DNA of 64,000 bases from Mucilaginibacter sabulilitoris (GTDB taxonomy: Bacteria > Bacteroidota > Bacteroidia > Sphingobacteriales > Sphingobacteriaceae), in assembly GCF_034262375.1 (NCBI RefSeq), contig NZ_CP139558.1, positions 6,758,001 to 6,822,000 on the forward strand, in the 5' to 3' direction. Numbering within the stretch: position 1 is the first letter of the stretch; each line of letters begins with the position of its first letter. The notes below the pieces were generated by a model that ran no database searches, had not been told where the DNA came from, and saw only the letters and a program-made list of their open reading frames with translations. Of the stretch, positions 35,390 to 44,886 are shown piece after piece. The position numbers were made by a program, and so were the translations under genes.

Positions 35390-35430
35390 GATTACACCGA
35401 TTTTGTTATGATTGCAAAATCGGTGTAATC
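35390..35430. repeat. Inverted repeat upstream of fusA
   Basis: gattacaccgatttt / aaaatcggtgtaatc, a perfect 15-base stem with an 11-base loop. A further ggattacaccgat half-copy precedes it at about 35369. The same sequence recurs after fusA at 37588-37630. Confidence 0.85.
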
Positions 35431-35464
35431 ATTAAATAATCAGAGCAATCAAAAAAAACAAAGA

Positions 35465-37576
35465 ATGTCAAGAGATCTAAGATATACAAGAAACATTGGT
35501 ATTGCCGCGCACATTGATGCCGGTAAAACCACCACAACCGAACGTATCCTTTATTACGCTGGTGTTAGCCACAAAATTGGTGAGGTACACGAAGGTGCTG
35601 CAACAATGGACTGGATGGCACAGGAGCAGGAACGTGGTATTACTATCACTTCTGCGGCTACAACCGTAAACTGGAAATACAGAGGCCACAACTATCACAT
35701 GAACATTATTGATACGCCAGGACACGTGGATTTTACCGTTGAGGTAAACCGCTCACTGCGTGTATTGGATGGTTTGGTGTTCCTTTTCAGCGCGGTTGAT
35801 GGTGTTGAACCACAATCTGAAACCAACTGGAGGCTTGCCAACAACTATAACGTTGCCCGTATAGGTTTCGTTAATAAAATGGACCGTTCTGGTGCCGACT
35901 TTTTAAATGTTGTAAAACAGGTAAAAAGCATGTTAGGCAGCAATGCAGTTCCGTTGCAATTACCTATTGGTGCTGAAGAGCACTTTAAAGGTGTTGTTGA
36001 CTTAATTAACTGGAGAGGTATTGTTTGGAATGAGCACGATAAAGGTATGACCTTTACTGAAGTGCCTATCCCTGAGGATATGATCGAGGAAGCAACCGAG
36101 TGGAGAGAAAAATTACTGGAATCAGTAGCTGAGTATGACGAAAGCCTGATGGAAAAATTCTTTGACGCTCCTGAAACAATTACTGAGCGCGAAGTATTGG
36201 ACGCTTTACGTAAAGCTGTTTTAGATGCTAAGATTGTTCCTATGGTTTGCGGTTCATCTTTCAAAAACAAAGGTGTACAAACCATGCTTGACTACGTGAT
36301 GGAATTATTGCCTTCACCAATGGACGTTGAAGGTATCATCGGTACTAACCCTGATACTGGCGAAGAAATCCTGCGTAAACCAGATGTTAAAGAACCATTT
36401 GCAGCTTTAGCGTTTAAAATCGCGACTGACCCATTTGTAGGTCGTTTGTGCTTTATCCGTGTCTATTCCGGTAACCTGGAAGCTGGTTCATATGTACACA
36501 ACATGCGTTCTGACAACAAAGAGCGTATCAGCCGTATATTCCAAATGCACGCTAACAAGCAAAACCCTATCCCTAACGTAGGTGCAGGTGATATTGCTGC
36601 AGTAGTAGGCTTTAAGGATATTAAAACAGGTGATACCCTTTGCGACGAGAAACACCCGATCATTCTGGAGTCAATGAACTTCCCTGAGCCGGTTATCGGT
36701 TTAGCTATTGAGCCTAAAACTCAGGCCGACGTAGATAAATTAGGTATGGCTTTAGGTAAACTGGCTGAAGAAGATCCAACCTTCCGTGTAAACTCTGATG
36801 AAGAAACCGGCCAAACTGTAATTTCAGGTATGGGCGAGCTTCACCTGGATATCATCATGGACCGCTTAAAACGTGAGTTTAAAGTTGAGGTTAACCAGGG
36901 TGCTCCGCAAGTAGCTTACAAAGAATCTATCACAGGTACTGTACAACACCGCGAAACATACAAGAAACAAACCGGTGGTCGTGGTAAATTTGCCGATATA
37001 CAAGTTATATTGTCACCAAATGACGAAGGTAAAGAAGGCTTACAGTTTGTGAACGAAATTAGCGGTGGTGCAATCCCTCGCGAGTTTATCCCATCTGTAC
37101 AAAAAGGCTTTGAAGCTTCAATGGTAAACGGTGTATTGGCCGGCTATCCATTAACCAGCTTAAAAGTACGTTTAATTGATGGTTCGTTCCACGCGGTCGA
37201 TTCAGACGCGCTATCTTTCGAGTTAGCTGCTAAGATGGCTTACCGTGAAGCGTTGCCAAAATGTAAACCGGTATTGCTTGAGCCGATCATGAAAATCGAG
37301 ATTCTTACCCCTGAAGAAAATATGGGTGATGTTATCGGTGACATGAACCGTCGTCGTGGCCAGCTGTTAGGTATGGATTCACGTGCAGGTGCACAGGTTA
37401 TTAAAGCTACTGTACCACTTTCTGAAATGTTTGGTTATGTAACGCAGTTACGTACCATCACATCAGGCCGTGCTACTTCAACCATGGAGTTTGATCACTA
37501 TGCTGAAGCACCACGTAACGTACAGGACGAAGTAGTAGCCAAAGCAAAAGGCAAAAAAGCTGCTGCTAACGCGTAA
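35465..37576 (+). CDS. fusA: Elongation factor G
   Basis: 703 residues. The GTPase motifs AHIDAGKTTTTERIL (P-loop, about 16-30), DTPGHVDF and NKMDRSGAD are complete, followed by domains II-V with GMGELHLDI and the DSDALSFELAAKMAYREAL segment near the C-terminus (quoted in part). It catalyses translocation of tRNA and mRNA. It is flanked on both sides by the same inverted repeat, unusual within an operon. tuf is not adjacent. Confidence 0.98.
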   Translation: MSRDLRYTRNIGIAAHIDAGKTTTTERILYYAGVSHKIGEVHEGAATMDWMAQEQERGITITSAATTVNWKYRGHNYHMNIIDTPGHVDFTVEVNRSLRVLDGLVFLFSAVDGVEPQSETNWRLANNYNVARIGFVNKMDRSGADFLNVVKQVKSMLGSNAVPLQLPIGAEEHFKGVVDLINWRGIVWNEHDKGMTFTEVPIPEDMIEEATEWREKLLESVAEYDESLMEKFFDAPETITEREVLDALRKAVLDAKIVPMVCGSSFKNKGVQTMLDYVMELLPSPMDVEGIIGTNPDTGEEILRKPDVKEPFAALAFKIATDPFVGRLCFIRVYSGNLEAGSYVHNMRSDNKERISRIFQMHANKQNPIPNVGAGDIAAVVGFKDIKTGDTLCDEKHPIILESMNFPEPVIGLAIEPKTQADVDKLGMALGKLAEEDPTFRVNSDEETGQTVISGMGELHLDIIMDRLKREFKVEVNQGAPQVAYKESITGTVQHRETYKKQTGGRGKFADIQVILSPNDEGKEGLQFVNEISGGAIPREFIPSVQKGFEASMVNGVLAGYPLTSLKVRLIDGSFHAVDSDALSFELAAKMAYREALPKCKPVLLEPIMKIEILTPEENMGDVIGDMNRRRGQLLGMDSRAGAQVIKATVPLSEMFGYVTQLRTITSGRATSTMEFDHYAEAPRNVQDEVVAKAKGKKAAANA

Positions 37577-37587
37577 ATAAATCTTTG

Positions 37588-37630
37588 ATTACACCGATAT
37601 TTTTGTGATTTCACAGATTATCGGTGTAAT
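37588..37630. repeat. Inverted repeat downstream of fusA
   Basis: attacaccgat / atcggtgtaat stem, the same unit as at 35390-35430. More diverged half-copies (aatcagtgaaatcgcc and aaatcggtgaaatcac) follow at about 37688-37726 before rpsJ. Confidence 0.8.
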
Positions 37631-37736
37631 TAATAAATAATCAACAGAATCACACCTAATAAATAGCTCTTAGGTTGATTAATTAAAAATCAGTGAAATC
37701 GCCTATAAATCGGTGAAATCACAAAAGTAAAATAAC

Positions 37737-38042
37737 ATGAGCCAAAGAATCAGGATCAAATTAAAATCTTACGATTACAACCTGGTAGACAAATCTGCCG
37801 AGAAGATCGTAAAAACAGTAAAGCCAACAGGCGCTGTAGTTAGCGGACCACTTCCGTTACCAACCGAGAAAAAAATCTTCACCGTATTACGTTCACCACA
37901 CGTAAACAAAAAAGCACGTGAGCAATTCCAACTTTGCTCATACAAGCGCTTATTAGACATTTACAGCTCTAATTCAAAAACTGTAGATGCCCTGATGAAG
38001 CTTGAATTGCCAAGCGGTGTTGAAGTGGAAATCAAAGTTTGA
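37737..38042 (+). CDS. rpsJ: 30S ribosomal protein S10
   Basis: 101 residues, normal length. Family segments RIRIKLKSYDYNLVDKSA, TGAVVSGPLPLPT and SPHVNKKAREQF are clear. It binds 16S rRNA and takes part in antitermination. A strong terminator follows within 40 bases and rplC is not next, so the usual S10 operon is interrupted here. Confidence 0.98.
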   Translation: MSQRIRIKLKSYDYNLVDKSAEKIVKTVKPTGAVVSGPLPLPTEKKIFTVLRSPHVNKKAREQFQLCSYKRLLDIYSSNSKTVDALMKLELPSGVEVEIKV

Positions 38043-38078
38043 TAGACGCCCGGCCCACTGAAAGGTGTGGGACAACAT

Positions 38079-38114
38079 AAAAAAACACCATCCACTTTCG
38101 GATGGTGTTTTTTT
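38079..38114 (+). terminator. Terminator after rpsJ
   Basis: aaaacaccatcc / ggatggtgtttt stem with a run of seven or more T residues. Confidence 0.9.
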
Positions 38115-38194
38115 GTTTAACAAAGCGGGCTTGCGCGATTCCCTCCCTTGGGAGGGTGTAGGGAGGGGTTTCATCAGCCAGTGTTGTTTATCTT

Positions 38195-38265
38195 CGCCAA
38201 TGTTGGTGTTGTCACCAACATTATACTTCATTGTTAAAGTTGTTGGTGACAACACCAACAACGGC
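38195..38265. repeat. CGCCAATGTTGGTG inverted-repeat element, copy 1
   Basis: ttggtgttgtcaccaac at the left and gttggtgacaacaccaa at the right are complementary around ATTATACTTCATTGTTAAA. Copies 2 (38677-38746) and 3 (38834-38883) follow in the same orientation. Confidence 0.8.
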
Positions 38266-38284
38266 AAAAAGATTATATTTAGGT

Positions 38285-38674
38285 ATGCGAAATGGCGTAT
38301 TCATATTATTTGTCCTACTATTGGGTTTGGGCTGTTCCCAAAAGCATAGAATTCATAAAACAGTCCAAGCCATAGTTAAATGTAAAAGCAACTGGCAATA
38401 CTTTAATTTAGCCCGTCCAATTAAAGGAATAGTATTATTGCATACCAAAGGATATTGCGGATATGCTCACGTACATGCCAACACCATTATTATTACCAAT
38501 AATGCCGACACTATACGTGTGGATGGACCGTGCTACACAACAAATACCAATACCTCAGATTCTGTACTCGTTAAACCTTATAAAACTGATCTTAAGGATG
38601 CAACAATAGGCGATCTCAAATATGATTGTACTATCAGGAAAACCTGTTATGGTATAATCACAAAAATCAAATAG
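38285..38674 (+). CDS. Small lipoprotein of unknown function
   Basis: 129 residues from MRNGVFILFVLLLGLGCSQK, with the lipobox cysteine at residue 17. An upstream ATG would start inside the repeat element and is rejected. Several cysteines in the mature part (VKCKSN, KGYCGYAH, DGPCYT, DCTIRKTC) suggest disulfides. No family recognised. It sits between two copies of the same intergenic repeat, so it may have arrived or moved with them. Confidence 0.65.
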   Translation: MRNGVFILFVLLLGLGCSQKHRIHKTVQAIVKCKSNWQYFNLARPIKGIVLLHTKGYCGYAHVHANTIIITNNADTIRVDGPCYTTNTNTSDSVLVKPYKTDLKDATIGDLKYDCTIRKTCYGIITKIK

Positions 38675-38676
38675 CT

Positions 38677-38746
38677 CGCCAATGTTGGTGTTCTCACTAA
38701 CATTATATTTCATAATTAAAGTTGTTGATGATAACACGACAACGGC
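38677..38746. repeat. CGCCAATGTTGGTG element, copy 2
   Basis: Same layout as copy 1 with several substitutions (ttctcactaac, gatgataacacgac), so the stem is partly decayed. Confidence 0.75.
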
Positions 38747-38833
38747 GAAAGGGATCAGGATGAGGCCGGAGCTCAGGCTGACAGTCCACCACGGGAATGT
38801 CGTAATCGCACCTGTTCGGTGAAGTTCGCGACT

Positions 38834-38883
38834 CGCCAATGTTTGTGTTGTCACCAACGTTATACTTCATCGTTACAGTTGCC
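38834..38883. repeat. CGCCAATGTTGGTG element, copy 3 (truncated)
   Basis: Keeps cgccaatgtttgtgttgtcaccaac in two pieces plus ttatacttcatcgttacagttgcc but lacks the right arm. Confidence 0.7.
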
Positions 38884-38992
38884 ATAATCACTTGTGTGCT
38901 CAAATCTACAAAATACAAACAATTGATTATCAAGCGTTCACTAATGTTCATGGCGTCGTGAACATGAACATAACTTCTTAATGAGTTAAATT

Positions 38993-40135
38993 TCACTTCG
39001 AAGGGGCGTCAAATAGCTCGGCCAGTTTGCTGTTCAGCCCCTCTCCCCTCAGATCCTTAGCAACTATTTTCCCTGCGGGGTCAACCAGGAAATTAAAAGG
39101 CACACTGCGTACGCCATACTGCAGCGCTGCCATATTATCCCAGCCCTTAAGGTCAGATACCTGTGTCCAGGTTAGTTTATCATCGGCAATAGCTTTCGTC
39201 CATGCGTCCTTTTTGCCCTGATAATCAAGCGATACACCCAATACATTAAAACCCTTTTCTTTATACTTGTTGTAGGCGGCAACCAAATTGGGGTTTTCCT
39301 CGCGGCAGGGACCGCACCAGCTTGCCCAAAAATCAACCAATACATATTTGCCTTTAAAGTCCGATAATTTCACGGCTTTGCCATCGGGAGTATTTTGTGT
39401 AAAATCAATGGCAAAATCGCCAATCTTGTTTTTTGAAGATGAAGCCAGCAAAACAGGGATACTTTTCCCAATCTCCGTATTTTTCAATTGAGCCGAAAGA
39501 TTATGATACGCCTCAGTTGCCGCTTCGGTGGTTTTGGCACCTGCTGCTCCCTGTTTTATAGTCAAAAGGCTCAGGTACGAATTTGGGTGTGTCTTAGCAA
39601 ATTCCACTCCTACTACATTCAAATCCTCCATGTATTGCTTTTCCTTCATTATCATGGCCTGAACAGTTTGGCCGTCGCCTTTTTGAGCATCTGTTAACCC
39701 TGCATATTCTTTATCCAGTGCAACCAATTTATCTTCAACGGGCTTACGCAAAGCCATCCATTCGGAATTATCTTTATTAATAGGCGAACCAATAATCGTA
39801 ATATGCTTAAGGGAATCTGCAGCTTCAAGGTTTATTTTACCGGCCTCCACATAAAACCGAAAGATGTCCAGTATCTCACCCTTAACGGCTTTATTTACCA
39901 TTGGATTTTTGTTCAGATACAAGGATGCCTGAGCGGGATGAGTTAAAGCCCCCGTAAAATGAAAGCTACCGTTCTGCACACTGGCAGAGTCGCTCAGAAT
40001 TTGATTATCCGGCTGGTAAAACAGGTAAACCTTATCTCCGCTCTTTAAACCTTTTACCTTACCATTGATATTAAAAGTTTGCTGCGCCATTACTGACATG
40101 GGCAGAAAGCAGATGAGGAGGCAAAGATTTTTCAT
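38993..40135 (-). CDS. TlpA-like thiol-disulfide oxidoreductase with DUF4369 domain
   Basis: 380 residues. A signal peptide (about 1-17, VMAQ) is followed by an N-terminal DUF4369 beta domain (FNINGKVKGLKSGDKVYLF) and a helical linker. The C-terminal thioredoxin-like domain is at about 240-375, with the redox motif WASWCGPC near residue 276 and the cis-proline in RSVPFNFLVDP. It reduces or exchanges disulfides in the periplasm. This two-domain form is common in Bacteroidota. Confidence 0.92.
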   Translation of the reverse strand: MKNLCLLICFLPMSVMAQQTFNINGKVKGLKSGDKVYLFYQPDNQILSDSASVQNGSFHFTGALTHPAQASLYLNKNPMVNKAVKGEILDIFRFYVEAGKINLEAADSLKHITIIGSPINKDNSEWMALRKPVEDKLVALDKEYAGLTDAQKGDGQTVQAMIMKEKQYMEDLNVVGVEFAKTHPNSYLSLLTIKQGAAGAKTTEAATEAYHNLSAQLKNTEIGKSIPVLLASSSKNKIGDFAIDFTQNTPDGKAVKLSDFKGKYVLVDFWASWCGPCREENPNLVAAYNKYKEKGFNVLGVSLDYQGKKDAWTKAIADDKLTWTQVSDLKGWDNMAALQYGVRSVPFNFLVDPAGKIVAKDLRGEGLNSKLAELFDAPSK

Positions 40136-40327
40136 CAGTATTTTTTTTAGTAAATATACTTTTTCCGCTTTAGTACAAAATTAAAAAGTAACATTGGCCG
40201 GCGGACCAATGTTACTTTTTAATATCAGATAACCAACATATCTGTTTACACAAGCATATTGGTTAATAGATTCTGGCTCAGAATGACCAAAGGAGGTATA
40301 AAAGCCCCCCTTTAGGGGACTGGGGGA

Positions 40328-40738
40328 TTACATTTGCTGTGGCACGGCACTCATATCCATGTAAGCAAATTCCCACAGGTGGCCGTCAAGATCCTGGAAA
40401 CCGTGCCCATACATCCAGCCGTAGTCCTGTTTCTCGTTTGGCACAGTGGCACCCGCGGCTACAGCCTTACGCACCATCTCATCAACCGCTTCCCGGCTAT
40501 CTAATGAGATACAATTGATGGTTTCGGCTACCTGGGTAGCATCAGCGATCCCTTTTTTAATGAACGATTGAAAGAAAGGCTCGGTTAGCAGCATAAAAAA
40601 TATGGTATCGCTGATAACCAATGATGCGCCCTGCTCATTGGTGAACTGCGGGTTAAAACTATAACCCAGACTGGTAAAAAATTCAATTGATTTGTTAAGG
40701 TCCTTAACCGGTAAGTTTACAAAAATTTGAGTTGCCAT
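40328..40738 (-). CDS. VOC family protein (glyoxalase/bleomycin resistance fold)
   Basis: 136 residues with two beta-alpha-beta-beta-beta modules. The N-terminus IFVNLPVKDLNKSIEFFTSLG and the GHGFQDLDGHLWEFAYMD end are typical of the PhnB/glyoxalase-like VOC group. Metal ligands are likely the final DxxGHxxE residues. Substrate unknown; a lactoylglutathione lyase role is not supported. Confidence 0.88.
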   Translation of the reverse strand: MATQIFVNLPVKDLNKSIEFFTSLGYSFNPQFTNEQGASLVISDTIFFMLLTEPFFQSFIKKGIADATQVAETINCISLDSREAVDEMVRKAVAAGATVPNEKQDYGWMYGHGFQDLDGHLWEFAYMDMSAVPQQM

Positions 40739-40843
40739 AATGTTTTTCGTTTTAATTTGTAATACAAACTTACAGGCATTTATAAAAACTCAGGAGCTGT
40801 AAAAGCGACAAATTAGAGGCAAATCAAGACAGTCGCTTATAAG

Positions 40844-41191
40844 CTACAAACCTATTTCTTTTTTGATCTTACCCGGCAACTTTTGGGCTATAAGGTTATA
40901 TGATTGTTTAATATAAAACTCCCACTCCTGCCTGTTCAAGCAACCGATATCGGCAATATGAACCCATTTATACCTACCTATATAAGCTTGTGGCGAAAAG
41001 CACTCCTTTTGCAAGGTCTCCTCAAAATCCTCTTCCGGAACTTTTACCGAGGCGGTTGGTGGTACGCTGTCGGGCCCGGTAAACAGGAAGGTTTTGCCTC
41101 CCACATTAAAGCACAAATGATCACCAAGCTTAAGATCCTCGGTTACGCCAGGCAGCTGCATACAAATGGACTGTAAGTCTTCAATGGTCAT
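40844..41191 (-). CDS. MmcQ/YjbR family DNA-binding-fold protein
   Basis: 115 residues from MTIEDLQSICMQLPGV (an ATG three codons earlier is possible). The family pattern PGVTEDLKLGDHLCFNVGGK, then KVPEEDF and the YIGRYKWVHIAD segment, is clear. The fold is CyaY-like and the function is unknown. It lies 12-22 bases downstream of the carboxylase gene and may be co-transcribed. Confidence 0.85.
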   Translation of the reverse strand: MTIEDLQSICMQLPGVTEDLKLGDHLCFNVGGKTFLFTGPDSVPPTASVKVPEEDFEETLQKECFSPQAYIGRYKWVHIADIGCLNRQEWEFYIKQSYNLIAQKLPGKIKKEIGL

Positions 41192-41212
41192 AATTGTCAC
41201 CCTTTATCTTTC

Positions 41213-42754
41213 TTATAAAGGCATATTGCCATGTTTTTTCCTCGGGTTATTCACCACCTTATTTTCGAGCATTTTAAAGGCCTGTATTAGCTTTATGCGT
41301 GTTTCGGCAGGTTCTATCACTTCATCAATAAAACCACGTTCAGCGGCCCGGTAAGGGTTAGCAAATGTATCAGAATACAGTTGTTCCATTTCCTTCCATT
41401 TAGCCTCCTTGTTCTCTGCGGTGCTTATCTCCCGTTTAAAAATAATTTCGGCCGCACCTTTGGCACCCATTACGGCAATCTCTGCGGTTGGCCATGCAAA
41501 ATTCATATCAGCGCCGATGTGTTTAGAGTTCATCACATCGTAGGCCCCGCCGTAAGCCTTACGGGTAATTACCGTAATGCGGGGCACTGTGGCTTCACAA
41601 AAGGCATAAAGCAATTTGGCACCGTTGGTTATAATGGCGTTCCATTCCTGGTCGGTACCGGGTAAAAATCCGGGTACATCCTCAAACACCAGCAATGGTA
41701 TATTAAAGCTGTCGCAAAAGCGCACAAAACGAGCCGCTTTGGTTGATGAATGAATGTCCAGTACCCCGGCCAAAAAGGCAGGCTGGTTGGCAACAATACC
41801 TATACTGCGCCCGGCAAGCCTGGCAAAGCCTACTACAATGTTCTCTGCAAAATCTTTATGAACTTCCAGGAAGGAACCTGCGTCAATAACATGGTCAATA
41901 ATTTCGCGGATGTCATAGGGGGTTGAAGCATTTTCGGGCAACAGGGTATTTAACTCCGTTCTGAGTTCGTTTTGTATATCGTATGGTAAAGCCGGCGCCC
42001 GGTCTTCACAATTTTGCGGCATATAGCTTAGTAATGCTTTGATATTCTGTATTGCTGCTATTTCATTGGCACAGGCAAAATGGGTAACGCCAGATTTGGT
42101 AGCATGTGTTGTGGCACCGCCAAGTTCTTCGGAAGTTACTACCTCATGGGTTACTGTTTTTACCACGTTTGGGCCGGTTACAAACATATAGGAGGTATTC
42201 TCCACCATTAAAATAAAGTCGGTTATAGCCGGCGAGTAAACCGCACCGCCCGCGCAGGGGCCCATAATGGCCGATATTTGAGGTACCACTCCCGACGCCA
42301 TGGTATTGCGGTAAAAGATATCGGCATAACCGCCTAACGATACAACCCCCTCCTGTATACGCGCACCGCCCGAGTCATTAAGGCCCACCACCGGCGCTCC
42401 ATTCTTGATGGCAAGATCCATGATCTTGCAGATCTTTTCGGCATGGGTTTCAGACAGTGACCCTCCAAAAACGGTAAAGTCTTGCGAAAAAACATAAACC
42501 AACCGGCCATTTATGGTACCATAACCCGTAATTACGCCATCGCCCGGATATTTTTCCTTCTCCATTCCAAAGTCGGTTGAACGGTGAGCCACCAGCATCC
42601 CGATCTCCTGGAACGAACCTTCATCCATTAAAAAATGGAGACGCTCCCGCGCGGTAAGTTTTCCCTTTTTATGCTGACTTTCAATACGTAACGCGCCGCC
42701 GCCTTCAAACGCCTTTTGGCGCTTCTCCCTTAGTAATTCGAGCTTTTTATTCAC
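41213..42754 (-). CDS. Acyl-CoA carboxylase beta (carboxyltransferase) subunit
   Basis: 513 residues with two crotonase-like carboxyltransferase halves. GKLTARERLHFLMDEGSF, DSGGARIQEGV (oxyanion hole), GPCAGGAVYSPA and VTRKAYGGAYDVM are hallmarks of the propionyl-CoA carboxylase beta group. The protein transfers CO2 from carboxybiotin to an acyl-CoA, probably propionyl-CoA for methylmalonyl-CoA. The biotin carboxylase and carrier subunits are not in the window, so specificity is inferred by family. Confidence 0.92.
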   Translation of the reverse strand: MNKKLELLREKRQKAFEGGGALRIESQHKKGKLTARERLHFLMDEGSFQEIGMLVAHRSTDFGMEKEKYPGDGVITGYGTINGRLVYVFSQDFTVFGGSLSETHAEKICKIMDLAIKNGAPVVGLNDSGGARIQEGVVSLGGYADIFYRNTMASGVVPQISAIMGPCAGGAVYSPAITDFILMVENTSYMFVTGPNVVKTVTHEVVTSEELGGATTHATKSGVTHFACANEIAAIQNIKALLSYMPQNCEDRAPALPYDIQNELRTELNTLLPENASTPYDIREIIDHVIDAGSFLEVHKDFAENIVVGFARLAGRSIGIVANQPAFLAGVLDIHSSTKAARFVRFCDSFNIPLLVFEDVPGFLPGTDQEWNAIITNGAKLLYAFCEATVPRITVITRKAYGGAYDVMNSKHIGADMNFAWPTAEIAVMGAKGAAEIIFKREISTAENKEAKWKEMEQLYSDTFANPYRAAERGFIDEVIEPAETRIKLIQAFKMLENKVVNNPRKKHGNMPL

Positions 42755-42860
42755 AATTCAGGTTGTTTGTAATTGGTTAAAAATAGTAATTAAATTGTAA
42801 GATTAGCTTAAAACAATATTAGGATGCATTTTAAAATGTATTATTTATATATTTGTAATA

Positions 42861-43193
42861 ATGAAGATCAGGAATTTTAAAATACTGATAGTGGCAATGT
42901 TTATGGGCGTCTTTCTTGTAAAGATGGCTATATCACTTGCGCCGGTATTTTTATATCTTGATAATAAAACCGTAAGCGCGGTTATACTTCAGCTTGAACA
43001 GGAGTCAAAAACAGAAAAAGACAATCCGGATAAGGATACTTTCAAGGAGAAAAAAGTCTTTGATGCCTATGATCTGCACAGTGTCGATTTTCTGACATTT
43101 ATTGTAGAAACCAATGTGCTGCATAATAAAGAACACAACCTTTATAAACAGGTATATCATCCTGTAGTCCCAACGCCACCGCCCAACGTTTAA
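42861..43193 (+). CDS. Small membrane-anchored protein of unknown function
   Basis: 110 residues. One hydrophobic segment at about 8-30 (ILIVAMFMGVFLVKMAI), then a charged E/K/D stretch (QESKTEKDNPDKDTFKEKK) and a C-terminal proline run (HPVVPTPPPNV). No family recognised. It lies 78 bases upstream of the SulP gene on the same strand and could be its accessory factor or simply a neighbour. Confidence 0.65.
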   Translation: MKIRNFKILIVAMFMGVFLVKMAISLAPVFLYLDNKTVSAVILQLEQESKTEKDNPDKDTFKEKKVFDAYDLHSVDFLTFIVETNVLHNKEHNLYKQVYHPVVPTPPPNV

Positions 43194-43271
43194 ATGATTA
43201 ACCGGATACTTCCCTATCCGGATGTTATCGCTTTACAATTCATTTAAATTTTCATTCAAATTATCGATCTT

Positions 43272-44876
43272 ATGCAAATTAAGCAAGGTGGTATTGCTGT
43301 GGGCAATCTCAACCTGAAAAAATATTTTTTAACTAAAAACTTAAAAAAAGACCTTCCTTCAAGTATTGTTGTATTCCTGGTAGCATTGCCTTTATGCTTG
43401 GGCATAGCGCTGGCCTCGGGCGCCCCGTTATTTGCAGGGGTATTAACAGGAATAATTGGCGGTATTGTGGTAGGTTCCTTGAGTGGTTCACAGCTTAGCG
43501 TGGCCGGGCCCGCAGCCGGCTTAACCGTTATTGTGTTAAACGCCATAACCAGTCTGGGATCATACGAAACGTTTTTGCTCGCGATTTTACTGGCCGGTAT
43601 TTTTCAGGTGTTGCTTGGCATATTAAAAGCAGGTACCATAGCTAACTATTTTCCATCGGCAGTTATTGAAGGTATGCTTGCAGCTATCGGTATTATACTC
43701 ATCATGAAACAATTTCCGCATTCTGTTGGCTATGATGCTAATTTTGAAGGCGATGAGCGCTTTAGCCAAGCTGACGAGCACAATACTTTTTCGGGCATAT
43801 TTCAGGCTCTTGGCAAAATCAATTACGGTGCTGTTATTATAGCCATTGTTTCTTTACTGTTGCTCATATACTGGCCCAGGTTTAAAAAACTGGCTATTGT
43901 ACCTGCTCCATTATTAGTTGTTTTGGCTGGGGTTGGTTTAAGCTTTTTATTTACCGGCACCAGTCTCGGCTTACAGGATAAGCAATTTGTACACATTCCG
44001 ATTGTAAACAGCAGCAGTGAATTTTTCGCGCTGTTTAAATCGGCCGATTTTGGTGCTATAGGTAATAAACAGGTTTGGATAACCGCCATTACCATTGCGA
44101 TAGTGGCCAGCTTAGAAACCTTGCTTAGTTTAGAGGCTGTTGATAAGATCGACCCAATAAAACGCATATCGCCTACCAACCGCGAACTGGTAGCGCAGGG
44201 GATTGGCAATATTACCAGTGGCTTATTAGGCGGCCTGCCCATGACGGCTGTAATTGTACGTTCATCGGCCAATGTTAATGCAGGTGCACGTACCAAAATG
44301 AGCGCCATAACACATGGCTGCTTATTGCTGGTTGCATTACTGCTTATTCCGGTATTAATAAACCTGATCCCCTTATCATGTTTGGCAGCTATACTGCTCA
44401 TGACAGGGTATAAGCTATGCCGTATCAGTTTATTTAAACACATGTGGACGCTTGGTTTAAACCAGTTTATTCCGTTTGTGGTAACTATTGTAGCTGTGGT
44501 ACTAACTGATTTGCTGATAGGTGTTGGCATAGGTATGATGGTAGGCGTGTTTTACATACTGCGCACCAATTTACGCAACCCATATTTTTATCAGATAGTT
44601 AAAAATGGCGATAAAAAAGTGATCAGGATTAGGCTTGCCGAAGAGGTTTCCTTTTTAAATAAAGCCGCTATACAAATCACGTTGACCAGTTTGCCTAAGG
44701 GTGCCGACGTGATCATCGATGGCTCCAACTCCAGGTATATTGACCCTGATGTGATAGAGATCATCCAGAACTATAAGCACAATGCCTACACTAAAGGCAT
44801 TATTGTGCAATTACATGAAGTAAAGGATAAGTACGACGTACCTCCTTTAAAAGAATTAATGTATAACCCTAACTAA
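43272..44876 (+). CDS. SulP family anion transporter (probable bicarbonate or sulfate)
   Basis: 534 residues with about twelve membrane segments and a C-terminal cytoplasmic STAS domain (about 440-530, GADVIIDGSNSRYIDPDVIEI, quoted loosely). The N-terminus VVFLVALPLCLGIALASGAP and SVAGPAAGLTVIV are SulP signatures. A beta-carbonic anhydrase gene starts 10 bases after it, an association known for bicarbonate-transporting SulP proteins. Bicarbonate is therefore the preferred inference; sulfate remains possible. Confidence 0.92.
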   Translation: MQIKQGGIAVGNLNLKKYFLTKNLKKDLPSSIVVFLVALPLCLGIALASGAPLFAGVLTGIIGGIVVGSLSGSQLSVAGPAAGLTVIVLNAITSLGSYETFLLAILLAGIFQVLLGILKAGTIANYFPSAVIEGMLAAIGIILIMKQFPHSVGYDANFEGDERFSQADEHNTFSGIFQALGKINYGAVIIAIVSLLLLIYWPRFKKLAIVPAPLLVVLAGVGLSFLFTGTSLGLQDKQFVHIPIVNSSSEFFALFKSADFGAIGNKQVWITAITIAIVASLETLLSLEAVDKIDPIKRISPTNRELVAQGIGNITSGLLGGLPMTAVIVRSSANVNAGARTKMSAITHGCLLLVALLLIPVLINLIPLSCLAAILLMTGYKLCRISLFKHMWTLGLNQFIPFVVTIVAVVLTDLLIGVGIGMMVGVFYILRTNLRNPYFYQIVKNGDKKVIRIRLAEEVSFLNKAAIQITLTSLPKGADVIIDGSNSRYIDPDVIEIIQNYKHNAYTKGIIVQLHEVKDKYDVPPLKELMYNPN

Positions 44877-44886
44877 GAAAAAGAAC

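Larger units (their letters stand above)
38675..38992. other. Repeat-rich intergenic region
   Basis: 318 bases holding repeat copies 2 and 3 of the CGCCAATGTTGGTG family, GC-rich sequence between them (about 38760-38830), and no credible gene. Confidence 0.65.

Noticed and set aside
34387..38042. Considered whether tufA or further S10 operon genes follow rpsJ
   Set aside because: A strong terminator and unrelated genes follow; no tuf or rplC sequence is present in the window.
43823..44530. 235-codon minus-strand frame inside the SulP gene
   Set aside because: Antisense shadow of a well-supported transporter gene; S/T/P-rich and without domains.
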